A DNA stretch of 64,000 nt from Mesobaculum littorinae (lineage in GTDB: Bacteria > Pseudomonadota > Alphaproteobacteria > Rhodobacterales > Rhodobacteraceae). Position 1 is the stretch's first letter, and each line of letters begins with the position of its first letter. The position numbers were made by a program, and so were the translations under genes. Of the stretch, positions 54,098-63,900 are shown piece by piece. The stretch spans positions 558,001 through 622,000 of the forward strand of contig NZ_RQXX01000002.1 in the NCBI RefSeq assembly GCF_004011175.1. The letters are read 5' to 3'. The notes under the pieces were generated by a model, which did not search any database, was not told the origin of the DNA, and saw only the letters and a program-made list of their open reading frames with translations.

Positions 54098-56263
54098 ATG
54101 CCCGACCTTTTGATCGAACTCTTCAGCGAAGAAATCCCGGCGCGCATGCAGGGGCGTGCGGCCGACGACCTGAAACGCCGCGTCACAGACGGGCTGGTCG
54201 AGGCGGGGCTGACCTACGCCTCGGCGGGTGCCTTTTCGACCCCGCGGCGGCTGGTGCTGTCGGTCGAGGGGCTGACCGCCGAAAGCCCCGCCCAGACCGA
54301 GGAACGCAAGGGCCCCCGCGTCGATGCCCCCGACAAGGCGATCGAGGGCTTCCTGCGCTCCACCGGGCTTGCGCGCCAGGATCTGGAAACGCGGTCCGAG
54401 AAGAAGGGCGAGGTCTATTTCGCCGTGATCCGCAGGCCCGGGCGTCCTGCGCGCGACATCGTGGCCGAGGTTCTGGAAACCGTCGTGCGCGGCTTTCCCT
54501 GGCCCAAGTCGATGCGCTGGGGCGCTGGCGAAATGCGCTGGGTGCGGCCGTTGCACCGGATCCTGTGCCTGCTGTCGGACGAGGCCGGCGCTGAAATCGT
54601 GCCGCTGGAAATCGACGGGATCCGGGCGTGCGATGTGACCGAGGGCCACCGCTTCCTGAGCCCCGGCGAATTCTCGGTCTCGGGATTCGAGGATTATGCC
54701 GCCAAGCTGCGGCGCGCCTATGTCGTTCTGTCGCCCGCCGAACGGGCCGAGGCGATCCGCGCCGACGCCGATACGCTGGCCTTCGCCGCGGGGCGCGAGG
54801 TGGTCGAGGATCGCGCGCTGCTGGCCGAGGTCGCGGGACTTGTCGAATGGCCGGTGGTGCTGATGGGGGCGATCGGGAAAGACTACCTCGACCTGCCGCC
54901 AGAGGTGCTTCAGACCTCGATGCGCGAACATCAGAAGTTCTTCAGCGTCCGCTCCCCCGGGGCCGCGGGGGACGATGTTCAGATCACCCATTTCATCACC
55001 GTGGCCAACCGCGAGACCGCGGATGACGGCGCCACTATCCTTGCCGGCAACGGCCGCGTGCTGGCCGCGCGGCTGGCCGATGCCAAGTTCTTTTGGGACA
55101 ACGACCTGCGGGTCGCCCGCGACGGCATGGCGCCCTGGCTCGAGGCGCTGTCGCAGGTGACCTTCCACGCCCGGCTGGGCAGCGTCGCCGACCGCAGTGC
55201 GCGGATCGCGCGGCTGGCGCGGCGGCTGGCCCCCGTGACCGGCGCCGACCCCGACACCGCGGCCGAGGCCGCGCGGCTGGCCAAGGCCGACCTGACCTCG
55301 GAGATGGTCTACGAGTTCCCCGAGCTTCAGGGCGTGATGGGGCGCTATTATGCGCAGGCCGCGAGGTTCGGCCCCGAAATCGCGGATGCGGTGCGCGACC
55401 ATTACAAGCCCCTCGGCCCCTCGGACGAGGTGCCGGAAGGCCCGGTGACGCAGGCCGTGGCGCTGGCCGACAAGATCGAGATGCTGCGCGCCTTCTGGGC
55501 GATCGACGAAAAGCCCACCGGCTCGAAGGATCCCTTTGCCCTGCGGCGCGCGGCGCTGGGCGTGATCCGGCTGTGCCTGGCCCACGGGCTGCGCCTGCCG
55601 CTTCTCGAAGTTCTGGGCCGCAATCCCGACGAGGCGTCCGACCTGGCGCAGACCTCGGACCGGCTGCTGACCGAAGAGCTCGCCTCGGGCGGGGCCGGGC
55701 TACCGGGCGATCCCGCGCGACCCTCGCCCGAGATCGCGGCGGATCTTCTGGGCTTCTTCCATGACCGTCTCAAGGTGCACCTGCGCGACGCGGGCCTGCG
55801 GCATGACGTGATCGACGCCTGCCTCGCGATGCCGGGCAGCGACGACCTCGTGGGACTCGTCCGCCGGGCCGAGGCTCTGGGCGCGGTGCTGGGCACCGAC
55901 GAGGGCGAGAACCTGCTGCAGGGGTTCCGCCGTGCCAACAACATCCTCGCCCAGGCAGAAGAGAAAGACGGGGTCGAATACTCCTTCGGTCCCGACGAGA
56001 AGTTTGCCGAGGCGGACGAGGAAAAGGCACTTTTCGCCGCGCTCGACCGGGCCGAGGCGATTATCGCCCCTGCGCTTTCCTCCGAGGATTTTGCCACGGC
56101 GATGGCGGCGATGGCGGATCTGCGCGCCCCGATCGATGCGTTCTTCGAGGCGGTCCAGATCAACACCGACAACCAGATCATCCGCCGCAATCGCCTGAAC
56201 CTTCTGGGCCGCATCCGGCAGGTCTGCGGCGGTGTCGCCGACCTCACCCGCATCGAGGGGTGA
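54098..56263 (+). CDS. glyS: Glycyl-tRNA synthetase beta subunit
   Basis: 721-residue tRNA-binding subunit of the tetrameric glycyl-tRNA synthetase. LLIELFSEEIPARMQGRAAD at the N-terminus, TPRRLVLSVEGL, MRWGAGEMRWVRPLHRILCL, TSMREHQKFFSV, FFWDNDLRVARDGMAPWLEA and ELQGVMGRYYA are typical; the C-terminal anticodon-binding domain with NTDNQIIRRNRLNLLGRI is complete. Length is normal. ATG 54098 follows DUF6446 by two bases. The stop codon lies at the edge of a palindromic repeat (56262-56306) that may end the operon transcript. Confidence 0.97.
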   Translation: MPDLLIELFSEEIPARMQGRAADDLKRRVTDGLVEAGLTYASAGAFSTPRRLVLSVEGLTAESPAQTEERKGPRVDAPDKAIEGFLRSTGLARQDLETRSEKKGEVYFAVIRRPGRPARDIVAEVLETVVRGFPWPKSMRWGAGEMRWVRPLHRILCLLSDEAGAEIVPLEIDGIRACDVTEGHRFLSPGEFSVSGFEDYAAKLRRAYVVLSPAERAEAIRADADTLAFAAGREVVEDRALLAEVAGLVEWPVVLMGAIGKDYLDLPPEVLQTSMREHQKFFSVRSPGAAGDDVQITHFITVANRETADDGATILAGNGRVLAARLADAKFFWDNDLRVARDGMAPWLEALSQVTFHARLGSVADRSARIARLARRLAPVTGADPDTAAEAARLAKADLTSEMVYEFPELQGVMGRYYAQAARFGPEIADAVRDHYKPLGPSDEVPEGPVTQAVALADKIEMLRAFWAIDEKPTGSKDPFALRRAALGVIRLCLAHGLRLPLLEVLGRNPDEASDLAQTSDRLLTEELASGGAGLPGDPARPSPEIAADLLGFFHDRLKVHLRDAGLRHDVIDACLAMPGSDDLVGLVRRAEALGAVLGTDEGENLLQGFRRANNILAQAEEKDGVEYSFGPDEKFAEADEEKALFAALDRAEAIIAPALSSEDFATAMAAMADLRAPIDAFFEAVQINTDNQIIRRNRLNLLGRIRQVCGGVADLTRIEG

Positions 56264-56306
56264 TCCGCGCCCGGGAAACCGTCCAGTGGACGGTTTCCAG
56301 CGGATC
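56262..56306. repeat. GAAACCGTCC palindrome at end of glyS
   Basis: Core stem GGAAACCGTCC / GGACGGTTTCC (56274-56284, 56288-56298, loop AGT), enclosed by GATCCGC / GCGGATC (56262-56268, 56300-56306). The core is the same as in the repeats at 14392-14430 and 14468-14492. The remainder of the gap to 56636 holds an AT-richer patch around 56485-56515 but no clear promoter or gene. Confidence 0.8.
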
Positions 56307-56636
56307 ACGGGCGCGAGCCCCGGGTTTTGCGAGGGCAATGGCTCGGTCGGCCCGTGGCGGGGGGCGGCGGTGGGCGCCCCGATCCGAGCGGAGCCTCAGC
56401 CGCGTGAGGCCTGTCGGGGTCCTTTGGAACCGGTCATGTCGCTCCTCGGTGCAGCCATCTGGGACGGGCCGCTACGGGCCTCTGTAGGATTTAATTTCTG
56501 CAATCTCTGCATGGCCCGTGCCGGGCCACCAATGGTGCTCGGGGGCGTCGCACCGATGCCGACCGTGGGGCAGGGCGGCTGACAATTTGCCCCCGACGCC
56601 AGCCGCGCTATGGTGGGGTTGAGGGGGAATGCTGCG

Positions 56637-59198
56637 GTGCAGAAACATATCGAGATTTCCGACGTCGTGCGGATCACGCCCACCGCGTCCGTTTCTGTCG
56701 GCGCCTACGGGGGGCGTGCGAAGTGCCTGCAGCGCCTGATCCGTCTGGGGCTGCCCGTGCCCGCGACCGCCGCGCTCAGCTTTCGCGCGGTGCGGGCCAT
56801 CGCGGCGGGCGACATGCTGGACCCCGAACCGCTGCTGGCCGCGGTCGACGATGCGCCGCTTCTGTCGGTGCGCCCCTCCAGCGAGGATCCCGACTGGGGC
56901 GGGCCGGGGGCGATCCTCAACATCGGGATGAACGATGCCCGCCACGCCGAGCTGACCGAAACGCTGGGGCCCGCGGCGGCCGATGCTCTCTACGCCCGCT
57001 TCATCCACAGCTTCGCCGTGCATGTCGCCCGGCTCGACCCCGGGCCGTTTGACCTGCCGTGCCGGCCCGACCGCGCGACGATTTCCGCCATGCTGCAAGC
57101 CTACGAGACCGAGCGCGAGGATATCTTTCCCCAGGATCCCACCGCGCAGTTGCAGGATGTCCTGCGGTCGATGGCGCGGGAATGGGACGGGCCCACCGCG
57201 CGGCTTCTGCGCGGTGCCAGGGGCGCGCCGGCCGAGGCGGGGCTGGGTCTTGTCGTGCAGGCGATGTCGCTGGGGCTGGGGGCGCCCGAGGCGGGGGAAA
57301 GCGGATCGGGCGTGATCCAGTTCGTGTCGGGCCGCACCGGCCTGCCGCAGATCACCGGGCGCTACCTGCCGCAAAGCCAGGGGCGCGAGGCGCTGGACGG
57401 CCGCAACGACGCGATGATGCTGACGCGCGATCCGCGCGGGCCCTCGCTGCAGGACCACTGCCCCGAGGTGTTCGACGAGCTTCTGCGCGCGGGCGATCTG
57501 GCCCGGGCGCGGCTGCGCGAAGAGATGCAGATCGAGTTCACGATCGAGGCGGGCCGTCTTGCCTTCCTCGACGCCGTGCGCGTCACCCGCAACGCCCGCG
57601 CGGCTGTCCGCATCGCGGTTGCGCTGGCGGTGGACGGCATCATCCCCGAGGCCGAGGCGGTGCTGCGCATCCCGCCCGCGGCGATTTCCCAGATGCTGCA
57701 CCCGCAGGTGGATGCCGAGGAGGACGGCGACCTGCTGGCCCGTGGCATCGCCGCCTCGCCCGGTGGCGCGGTGGGGCGGCTGGCCTTCAGCTCGCGCGCG
57801 GCGCAGGGGTTCGCGCTGCGCGAAGAGCCCTGCATCCTGGTGCAACGCGAAACCTCGCCCGACGACGTGCGCGGCATGCACGCGGCGCGCGGCGTGCTTA
57901 CCGAAAAGGGCGGGGTAACGAGCCATGCCGCGGTGATCGCGCGCGGGCTGGGCCTGCCCTGCGTGGTGGGGGCCACCGGTCTGGCCATCGACCGCCGCCG
58001 CCGCGAGATGACGCTGGCCGACGGGCGGCGCCTGCGCGAAGGCGACCTGGTCACGCTTGACGGGACCTCGGGCCTGGTCCTTGGCGGGGCGGCGAAGCTG
58101 GTGCAGCCGGCCTTCGACGATGCCTTCCGCACGCTTTTGGGCTGGGCGGACGAGGCGCGGGACATCGGCGTGCGCGCCAATGCCGACACCGCGACCGAGG
58201 CCGAGGTCGCGCGCGGCTTCGACGCCGAGGGGATCGGGCTGTGCCGGACCGAGCACATGTTCTTCGAAGGCGACCGTCTGTCGGTAATGCGCGAGATGAT
58301 CTTTACCGACAGCGCGCCGGACCGGGCCGCTGCGCTGGCGCGGCTGCTGCCGATGCAGCGCGCCGATTTCGAACGTCTCTTCGCGATCATGCGCGGCCGG
58401 CCCGTCTGCATCCGCCTGCTCGACCCGCCGCTGCACGAGTTCCTGCCATCGGGCCGCGATGCGCTGCACGATCTGGCTGAGGCGCTGGCCCTGCCGCTCA
58501 GCGAGGTTACCGCGCGGGTGGAATACCTGTCGGAGTTCAACCCGATGCTGGGGATGCGCGGCGTGCGGCTGGGGCTCGTCGTGCCCGAGATATACGACAT
58601 GCAGGCCCGCGCCATCTTCGAGGCCGCGGTCGCCGTGGGCGACGTCGTGCCCGAGGTGATGGTGCCGCTGGTCTCCGCCAGCCGCGAGGTCGAGCTGGTG
58701 CGCGGCCGGATCGACGCCGTTGCCGCCGCGGTGCGGGCCGAGGCGGGGACCGGCCCCGGCGCCGATCTCGAGTATCGGCTGGGCGTCATGGTCGAAACCC
58801 CGCGCGCCGCGCTCAGGGCAGGCGACATTGCCGCGCAGGCCGCGTTCCTGAGTTTCGGAACCAACGACCTGACGCAGATGACCTACGGCCTGTCGCGCGA
58901 CGACGCCGGGCGGTTCATGGGCACCTATGTCAAGCAGGGAGTCTTTCCCGAGGACCCGTTCCTCAGCCTCGACGAGGACGGGGTCGGCGAGCTTCTGACG
59001 CTGGGCGCGCGGCGGGGGCGCGAGGGCAAGCCCGACATCACGCTGTCGGTCTGCGGCGAACATGGTGGCGATCCGCAATCCATCGCCTTCTGCCGCAGGG
59101 CGGGATTTAACTACGTGTCATGCTCGCCCTACCGGGTGCCGATGGCAAGGCTGGCCGCGGCGCAACTGGCAATCCGCGACCGGGCCGCCGTTCGCTAG
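56637..59198 (+). CDS. Divergent pyruvate phosphate dikinase-like PEP-utilising enzyme
   Basis: 853-residue homologue of PPDK (pyruvate + ATP + Pi to PEP + AMP + PPi). The swivelling domain keeps the phospho-histidine motif LTEKGGVTSHAAVIARGLG (H near residue 428) and the C-terminal barrel keeps the catalytic cysteine in LSVCGEHGGDPQS and substrate motifs CRTEHMF and SFGTNDLTQM. The nucleotide-binding half is degraded: GGRAKCL for GGKGANL, SVRPSSEDP for the usual SVRSGA, and the LQTR segment reads FLDAVRVTR. It may not use ATP as normal PPDK does. GTG 56637 follows GAGGGGG by 9 bp; ATG 56610 is a longer alternative. Stands alone after glyS. Confidence 0.85.
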   Translation: MQKHIEISDVVRITPTASVSVGAYGGRAKCLQRLIRLGLPVPATAALSFRAVRAIAAGDMLDPEPLLAAVDDAPLLSVRPSSEDPDWGGPGAILNIGMNDARHAELTETLGPAAADALYARFIHSFAVHVARLDPGPFDLPCRPDRATISAMLQAYETEREDIFPQDPTAQLQDVLRSMAREWDGPTARLLRGARGAPAEAGLGLVVQAMSLGLGAPEAGESGSGVIQFVSGRTGLPQITGRYLPQSQGREALDGRNDAMMLTRDPRGPSLQDHCPEVFDELLRAGDLARARLREEMQIEFTIEAGRLAFLDAVRVTRNARAAVRIAVALAVDGIIPEAEAVLRIPPAAISQMLHPQVDAEEDGDLLARGIAASPGGAVGRLAFSSRAAQGFALREEPCILVQRETSPDDVRGMHAARGVLTEKGGVTSHAAVIARGLGLPCVVGATGLAIDRRRREMTLADGRRLREGDLVTLDGTSGLVLGGAAKLVQPAFDDAFRTLLGWADEARDIGVRANADTATEAEVARGFDAEGIGLCRTEHMFFEGDRLSVMREMIFTDSAPDRAAALARLLPMQRADFERLFAIMRGRPVCIRLLDPPLHEFLPSGRDALHDLAEALALPLSEVTARVEYLSEFNPMLGMRGVRLGLVVPEIYDMQARAIFEAAVAVGDVVPEVMVPLVSASREVELVRGRIDAVAAAVRAEAGTGPGADLEYRLGVMVETPRAALRAGDIAAQAAFLSFGTNDLTQMTYGLSRDDAGRFMGTYVKQGVFPEDPFLSLDEDGVGELLTLGARRGREGKPDITLSVCGEHGGDPQSIAFCRRAGFNYVSCSPYRVPMARLAAAQLAIRDRAAVR

Positions 59199-59435
59199 GG
59201 TCTTTCGCTGGGGCCGGTCGGTCAGAATCCGCGCAGTTTAACCCCCTGTTATCCTTGATCTCGTAACTGCTGCGGCAGGGTTTCGCCGGGGAAGTCACCC
59301 TGCGACAGGTTGACCGGTTTTACCTTGGAACCCGCTTTGTCACATAACCGGCTGCACGACTGGCCCGGGCCGGTCACGCGACCGCTATCGCGTGGCGGGC
59401 CCGACGGGGGCCTTTGGGAAGACTGAGGAACGACC

Positions 59436-60185
59436 ATGAACCGACCGATCTCGATCGGCGCGGCGATGCGCTGCGCTGTCCTGACAGCGGCTGTGGCCTG
59501 CACGGCGGGGGCGCCGCGCCCGGCTGCCGCCGACGTTGTGATCAGCACGTCGAACAATCCGGCCATGCCGCTGGCCGACGACTTTGCCGCCGCGCAGAAG
59601 GCGGAAAAGCCTGATGCCGGGGACATCGACCCGGTGCTGGCGGCGCTGCTGGGTCCGGAGGCGCCGGAGGTCCGGATGAAGCGCAACGGCGATCTGGTCC
59701 GGTTGATCGGCCCCCGTGGCGCCCCGCCCATGCCCGAGGTGCCCGAGATCGACTATACCGTCGCCTTCGTCGCCGACCTGCCCGAGGCTTCGGGCGGCGA
59801 GGACTGGCAGTGCCTGACCGAGGCGCTCTATTTCGAGGCACGCGGCGAAACCGTGCGCGGCGTCGCCGCGGTGGCCGAGGTGATTCTCAACCGCGTAGAA
59901 AGCTCCCGGTTCCCGGGGTCGGTCTGTGCCGTGGTCCGGCAGGGCACGGGCAAGAAATATCAGTGCCAGTTCAGCTATACCTGTGACGGCCACGACGAGG
60001 CCGTGCACGAACGCGCCGCCTGGACCCGCGTGGGCAAGATCGCCAAGCTGATGCTGGACGGCGCGCCGCGCGATCTGACCGAGGGCGCGACCTACTACCA
60101 CACCGCTGCCGTGCGCCCCGGCTGGGCCGGCCGCTTTGCGCTGACCGCGACGATCGGGGCGCACCTGTTCTACAGCAACGGATAA
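59436..60185 (+). CDS. Cell wall hydrolase, SleB family
   Basis: 249-residue exported peptidoglycan hydrolase. A signal peptide spans about 1-32 (APRPAAA-DVV). The hydrolase_2/SleB domain (about 125-245) contains CLTEALYFEARGE with the catalytic glutamate, GVAAVAEVILNRVESSRFPGS, CAVVRQ, CQFSYTCDG and ATYYHT. The segment 33-120 is a Pro/Asp-rich linker. Enzymes of this family are lytic transglycosylases or amidases; here it is likely involved in wall remodelling. ATG 59436 is preceded by TGAGGAA. The 237-bp gap before it shows TTGACC at about 59309 but no clear -10. Confidence 0.9.
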   Translation: MNRPISIGAAMRCAVLTAAVACTAGAPRPAAADVVISTSNNPAMPLADDFAAAQKAEKPDAGDIDPVLAALLGPEAPEVRMKRNGDLVRLIGPRGAPPMPEVPEIDYTVAFVADLPEASGGEDWQCLTEALYFEARGETVRGVAAVAEVILNRVESSRFPGSVCAVVRQGTGKKYQCQFSYTCDGHDEAVHERAAWTRVGKIAKLMLDGAPRDLTEGATYYHTAAVRPGWAGRFALTATIGAHLFYSNG

Positions 60186-60221
60186 CCCGCGTCGCCGCCC
60201 GGCTCCGGTACCCCGGGGGGC

Positions 60222-60305
60222 GCCTGCGGCCCTTCATGTACTGGAGGTGCAGGGACGGTGGCGGGGTTCCCCTCCGTCTGCGTTGCAGGCCGAGATGTAT
60301 ACATG
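60222..60305 (+). ncRNA. Candidate pseudoknotted RNA element upstream of folB
   Basis: Between SleB gene and folB. A bulged hairpin GCAGGGACGG...CCGTCTGC with inner GGGG/CCCC (60249-60281) is flanked by two interleaved helices: GCCTGC (60222-60227) with GCAGGC (60285-60290), and CATGTA (60235-60240) with TACATG (60300-60305, extendable by three C-G pairs). The order a-b-a'-b' is that of a pseudoknot. I cannot match it to a known riboswitch; it lies about 290 bp upstream of folB. It could be a chance fold in GC-rich DNA. Nothing else is recognisable in the 60186-60596 gap. Confidence 0.3.
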
Positions 60306-60596
60306 GGGGTGGTGTTTCAGGCAGCTCAAGCCGCGATCCGGCCGGTCCGCAGACCGCGAAAAGCGGCCTCCGTGTCCTGCGCCGCGCCGCCGGTCCAGCC
60401 CTGCCCGCCCGGGGCCTCGCGCCGGCCCCTGGGCGCCGCTTTCGTAGCCGACATCCAGCCGCCCACGGGCCCCACCGGCCCGCTTCCGCGCGGCCATGCG
60501 TCGCGCAGGTCGGGGGCGGCGGGGCGGCTCTGCCTCTGTGCAAGGGCGTTTGCGTCCTGTAGGAGGTCTGCGTCGCGACGGGGAGGATGCCGCACT

Positions 60597-61517
60597 ATGA
60601 TCGACGAGACGAAGCTCGCCTTCGCGCATCCCGAGGATCGCGCCCAGGCCACGGCGCCGAACGCACGCGACCGAATTTCGCTGCGCGACCACGTGGTCGA
60701 GGTCGAGATCGGCGCCTTCCAGCCCGAGCGGGGCACCACCCAGCGCGTGCGCTTCAACGTGGTGGTCGAGGTGCGCCCCAGCGACGCGTTCGAGACCGAC
60801 GATGTCGACAAGATCCTGTCTTACGACACCCTGACCGATGCCATCGCCGCCGAACTGGCCGCCGAGCGTCTGAACCTGCTTGAGACCCTGGCCGAGAGGG
60901 TGGCGCTGCGGATCCTGGACGAGCCCGCCGCGCTGCGCTGCTTCGTGCGGATCGAAAAGCTTGACCGCGGGCCCGGCGCGCTGGGGGTCGAGATCATGCG
61001 CGAGGCGGCCGACGAACGTCCCCCCGCCTCGGACCGCGACGCGCCGCATCCGCGCGTCGTCTACCTGTCGAACGACGCCGTCGCCTCGGACCAACTGCCG
61101 GGGTGGCTGGATGCGCTCGAGGCCGACGGCACGCCGACGATCCTCTGCGTCGGGCCCGCCGACATGGCGCGGCCTGTGTCGGGGGCAAAGCCCGCGCAGC
61201 GGCGGATCGACCTCTTGGCGATCGAGCAGAACGCCTGGGTGCTGGCCGGGCGCGATCCGCGCTGCCTGGTGGTGTCGACCCGGACCGAACTGGACTGGGC
61301 GATGCGTCATGGCCGGATCACGGTCTGGGCGCCGTCCAAGATCGTCCTCGACGCGGTCGAGGCGCCGCCGGCGGGGCCCGTCGCGTCGGTGCGTCTGGCG
61401 CAGTGGTTCGCCGAGACGATGCACGCGGTGGAGATCGTGCTGGCGGGTGCGGCCCCCGATGGTGGCGCGGACCTGCCCCTGCGCCGGGTCGACGCCGCGG
61501 CCGCGACGCTTCTGTGA
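60597..61517 (+). CDS. folB: Dihydroneopterin aldolase with C-terminal extension
   Basis: 306-residue protein. Residues about 27-135 are a FolB domain (RISLRDHVVEVEIGAFQPER, DKILSYDTLTDAI, LNLLETLAERVALRIL, RCFVRIEKLDR), which cleaves dihydroneopterin to 6-hydroxymethyl-dihydropterin and glycolaldehyde. The remaining 165 residues (VVYLSNDAVASDQLPGWLDA...) are not FolB and I do not recognise them; normal FolB is about 120 residues. GGGAGGATG at 60580-60588 supports ATG 60597. The stop overlaps the folP GTG start (GTGA). Next step enzyme FolK is not encoded here, so the extension is not an obvious FolK fusion. Confidence 0.9.
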   Translation: MIDETKLAFAHPEDRAQATAPNARDRISLRDHVVEVEIGAFQPERGTTQRVRFNVVVEVRPSDAFETDDVDKILSYDTLTDAIAAELAAERLNLLETLAERVALRILDEPAALRCFVRIEKLDRGPGALGVEIMREAADERPPASDRDAPHPRVVYLSNDAVASDQLPGWLDALEADGTPTILCVGPADMARPVSGAKPAQRRIDLLAIEQNAWVLAGRDPRCLVVSTRTELDWAMRHGRITVWAPSKIVLDAVEAPPAGPVASVRLAQWFAETMHAVEIVLAGAAPDGGADLPLRRVDAAAATLL

Positions 61518-62548
61518 GCGTATCGTCCCCCTTGCGCGCCCTGCGCCCGATCCCCCGGCTTGGCCTGCCGCGCGGAACCGGAGGGCTTCCTCTCGCGGGC
61601 AGTGCGACGGTGTGGTTCGATATGGTCGAATATCTTGCGCGGGGGGAGGCGCCCCGGACCCTGCCGCTTGACGCGCTGACCGACGAGGAACGCGCGCGCC
61701 TGTCGGCGCCGCGTCCCCGCTGGGCCGGGTTGGGGCTAGACCGGCCCCGGATCATGGGGATCCTCAACGTCACGCCCGACAGCTTTTCCGACGGCGGCGC
61801 CTTTGACGGGGCCGATCGGGCGCAGGCGCATGCCCGCGTGATGCAGGCGGACGGGGCCGCGATGCTCGACATCGGCGGGGAAAGCACGCGCCCGGGCGCG
61901 GTGACCGTGCCGGTGGAGGACGAGATCGCGCGCACCGCGCCGGTGATCGCCGCCCTGCGCGCGGCCGGGGTGGCTCTGCCGATCTCGATCGACACCCGCA
62001 AGGCGCCGGTGGCCGAGGCCGCGCTTGCCGCGGGCGCGACGGCGGTCAACGACGTGTCGGCCATGCACTACGACCCGGCGATGGCCGAGGTCGTCGCGGC
62101 CCGCGCCGCCCCGGTCGTGCTGATGCACACGCAGGGCGGGCCCGAGACGATGCAGGACGATCCGCGCTACGACGACGTGCTGCTGGACGTACACGACCAC
62201 CTGGCCGCGCAGGTCGCCGCGGCCGAGGTGGCGGGCATACCGCGCGACCGCATCATGGTCGATCCGGGGGTCGGCTTCGGCAAGACGGTGGCGCACAACC
62301 TCGCGCTGCTGGCACGGCTCAGCCTGTTCCACAACCTGGGCTGCGCGGTTTTGCTGGGCGCCTCGCGCAAGGGGTTCGTCGGGCGGATCGGCGGGGCGGC
62401 GGAGCCCCGCGCACGAATGCCCGGTTCGGTCGCGGTCGCGCTTGCCGGCGCGGCGCAGGGCGTGCATATGCTGCGCGTTCATGATGTGGCAGAGACGGTC
62501 CAGGCGCTCGCGCTCTGGCAGGCGGTAACGACAGGAGAAGCCCCATGA
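61514..62548 (+). CDS. folP: Dihydropteroate synthase
   Basis: 344-residue enzyme joining 6-hydroxymethyl-dihydropterin pyrophosphate to p-aminobenzoate; target of sulfonamides. The TIM barrel shows [63 protein letters not shown] and RVHDV. About 75 residues precede the barrel, longer than in E. coli (about 20), and resemble the extension seen in related bacteria. GTG 61514 overlaps the folB stop; the stop overlaps glmM (ATGA), giving a tightly coupled folB-folP-glmM operon. Confidence 0.96.
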   Translation: MSVSSPLRALRPIPRLGLPRGTGGLPLAGSATVWFDMVEYLARGEAPRTLPLDALTDEERARLSAPRPRWAGLGLDRPRIMGILNVTPDSFSDGGAFDGADRAQAHARVMQADGAAMLDIGGESTRPGAVTVPVEDEIARTAPVIAALRAAGVALPISIDTRKAPVAEAALAAGATAVNDVSAMHYDPAMAEVVAARAAPVVLMHTQGGPETMQDDPRYDDVLLDVHDHLAAQVAAAEVAGIPRDRIMVDPGVGFGKTVAHNLALLARLSLFHNLGCAVLLGASRKGFVGRIGGAAEPRARMPGSVAVALAGAAQGVHMLRVHDVAETVQALALWQAVTTGEAP

Positions 62549-63900
62549 CCCGCAAGTTTTTCGGAACCGACGGCGTCCGCGGACGCGCCAACACGTCGCC
62601 GATGACGGCCGAGATGGCGCTGCGGCTCGGGGCCGCGGCCGGACGGTACTTCCGCAAGGAGGGCGGCACCTCGCACCGCGTGGTGATCGGCAAGGACACC
62701 CGACGGTCGGGCTACATGTTCGAAACCGCGATGACCGCGGGCTTTACCAGCGTCGGCATGAACGTTTTCCTGCTGGGCCCGGTGCCGACGCCCGCGGTGG
62801 GTCTTCTGACCACCAGCCTGCGCGCCGACGTGGGCGTGATGATCTCGGCCAGCCACAATCCGCATTACGACAACGGGATCAAGTTCTTCGGGCCCGAGGG
62901 CTTCAAGCTGTCGGACGAGGCCGAGGCCGAGATCGAGGCGCTGCTCGAGGCCGGGACCGTGCCCGCGCAGCCCGAGAATATCGGCCGCGCCAAGCGAATC
63001 GACGACGGTCGTTTCCGCTATGGCGAGCGGGTCAAGGCCACCCTGCCGCCGGGCACCCGGCTGGATGGCATGCGGGTGGTGATCGACTGCGCCAACGGCG
63101 CCGCCCACCGCGTCGCGCCCGAGGTCCTGTGGGAGCTTGGCGCCGAGGTCATTCCGCTGGGGACCGAACCCGATGGCTTTAACATCAACGCCGGCTGCGG
63201 CTCGACCGATGTCGAGCGTGCGGCGACGCTGGTGCGCGAACGGCGGGCCGACGTCGGCATTTGCCTCGATGGCGATGCCGACCGGGTGATGATCCTCGAC
63301 GAGAACGGCGAGGTTGCCGACGGCGACCAGATCATGGCGCTCTTCGCGCTGCGGCTGGCCGAAGAGGGGCGCCTGGCGGGCAACACGCTGGTCGCGACGG
63401 TGATGTCGAACCTCGGGCTCGAACGGCACCTGTCGGCGCGCGGCATCGGCCTGCACCGTACCGCCGTGGGCGACCGCTACGTGGTCGAGGCGATGCGCGC
63501 GGGCGGCTACAACCTGGGTGGCGAGCAGTCCGGCCACATCGTGATGACCGACCATGCCACCACCGGCGACGGCCTGATCGCCGGGTTGCGCTTTCTCAGC
63601 GAGATGGTGCGCACCGGCCGCCCCGCCAGCATGCTGCGCCAGCAGTTCCAGACGGTGCCGCAAAAGCTGCGTAACGTGCGGTTCATGGCGGGCTCGACCC
63701 CGCTTGAGGCGAAACCGGTGAAAGAGGCGATCCGCGCGGCCGAAGAGCGTCTGGGAAATGGCGGGCGGATCCTGATCCGCAAGTCCGGGACCGAACCGCT
63801 GATCCGCGTGATGGCCGAATGCGGCGACACGGCGATCCTGTCCGAGGTCGTCGACAGCATCGTCGACGAAATCGCCGCCGCCGCGGGCGCCGAGGCCTGA
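62545..63900 (+). CDS. glmM: Phosphoglucosamine mutase
   Basis: 451-residue enzyme interconverting glucosamine 6- and 1-phosphate for UDP-GlcNAc, peptidoglycan and lipopolysaccharide synthesis. The phosphoserine S103 is in [18 protein letters not shown], the Mg-binding loop is DGDADRVMI, the sugar-binding loop GGEQSGHIV and the phosphate-binding [14 protein letters not shown]. The start [16 protein letters not shown] is standard and overlaps the folP stop codon. The folP-glmM order is conserved in many Proteobacteria. Nothing recognisable follows in the last 100 bp of the window. Confidence 0.98.
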   Translation: MTRKFFGTDGVRGRANTSPMTAEMALRLGAAAGRYFRKEGGTSHRVVIGKDTRRSGYMFETAMTAGFTSVGMNVFLLGPVPTPAVGLLTTSLRADVGVMISASHNPHYDNGIKFFGPEGFKLSDEAEAEIEALLEAGTVPAQPENIGRAKRIDDGRFRYGERVKATLPPGTRLDGMRVVIDCANGAAHRVAPEVLWELGAEVIPLGTEPDGFNINAGCGSTDVERAATLVRERRADVGICLDGDADRVMILDENGEVADGDQIMALFALRLAEEGRLAGNTLVATVMSNLGLERHLSARGIGLHRTAVGDRYVVEAMRAGGYNLGGEQSGHIVMTDHATTGDGLIAGLRFLSEMVRTGRPASMLRQQFQTVPQKLRNVRFMAGSTPLEAKPVKEAIRAAEERLGNGGRILIRKSGTEPLIRVMAECGDTAILSEVVDSIVDEIAAAAGAEA

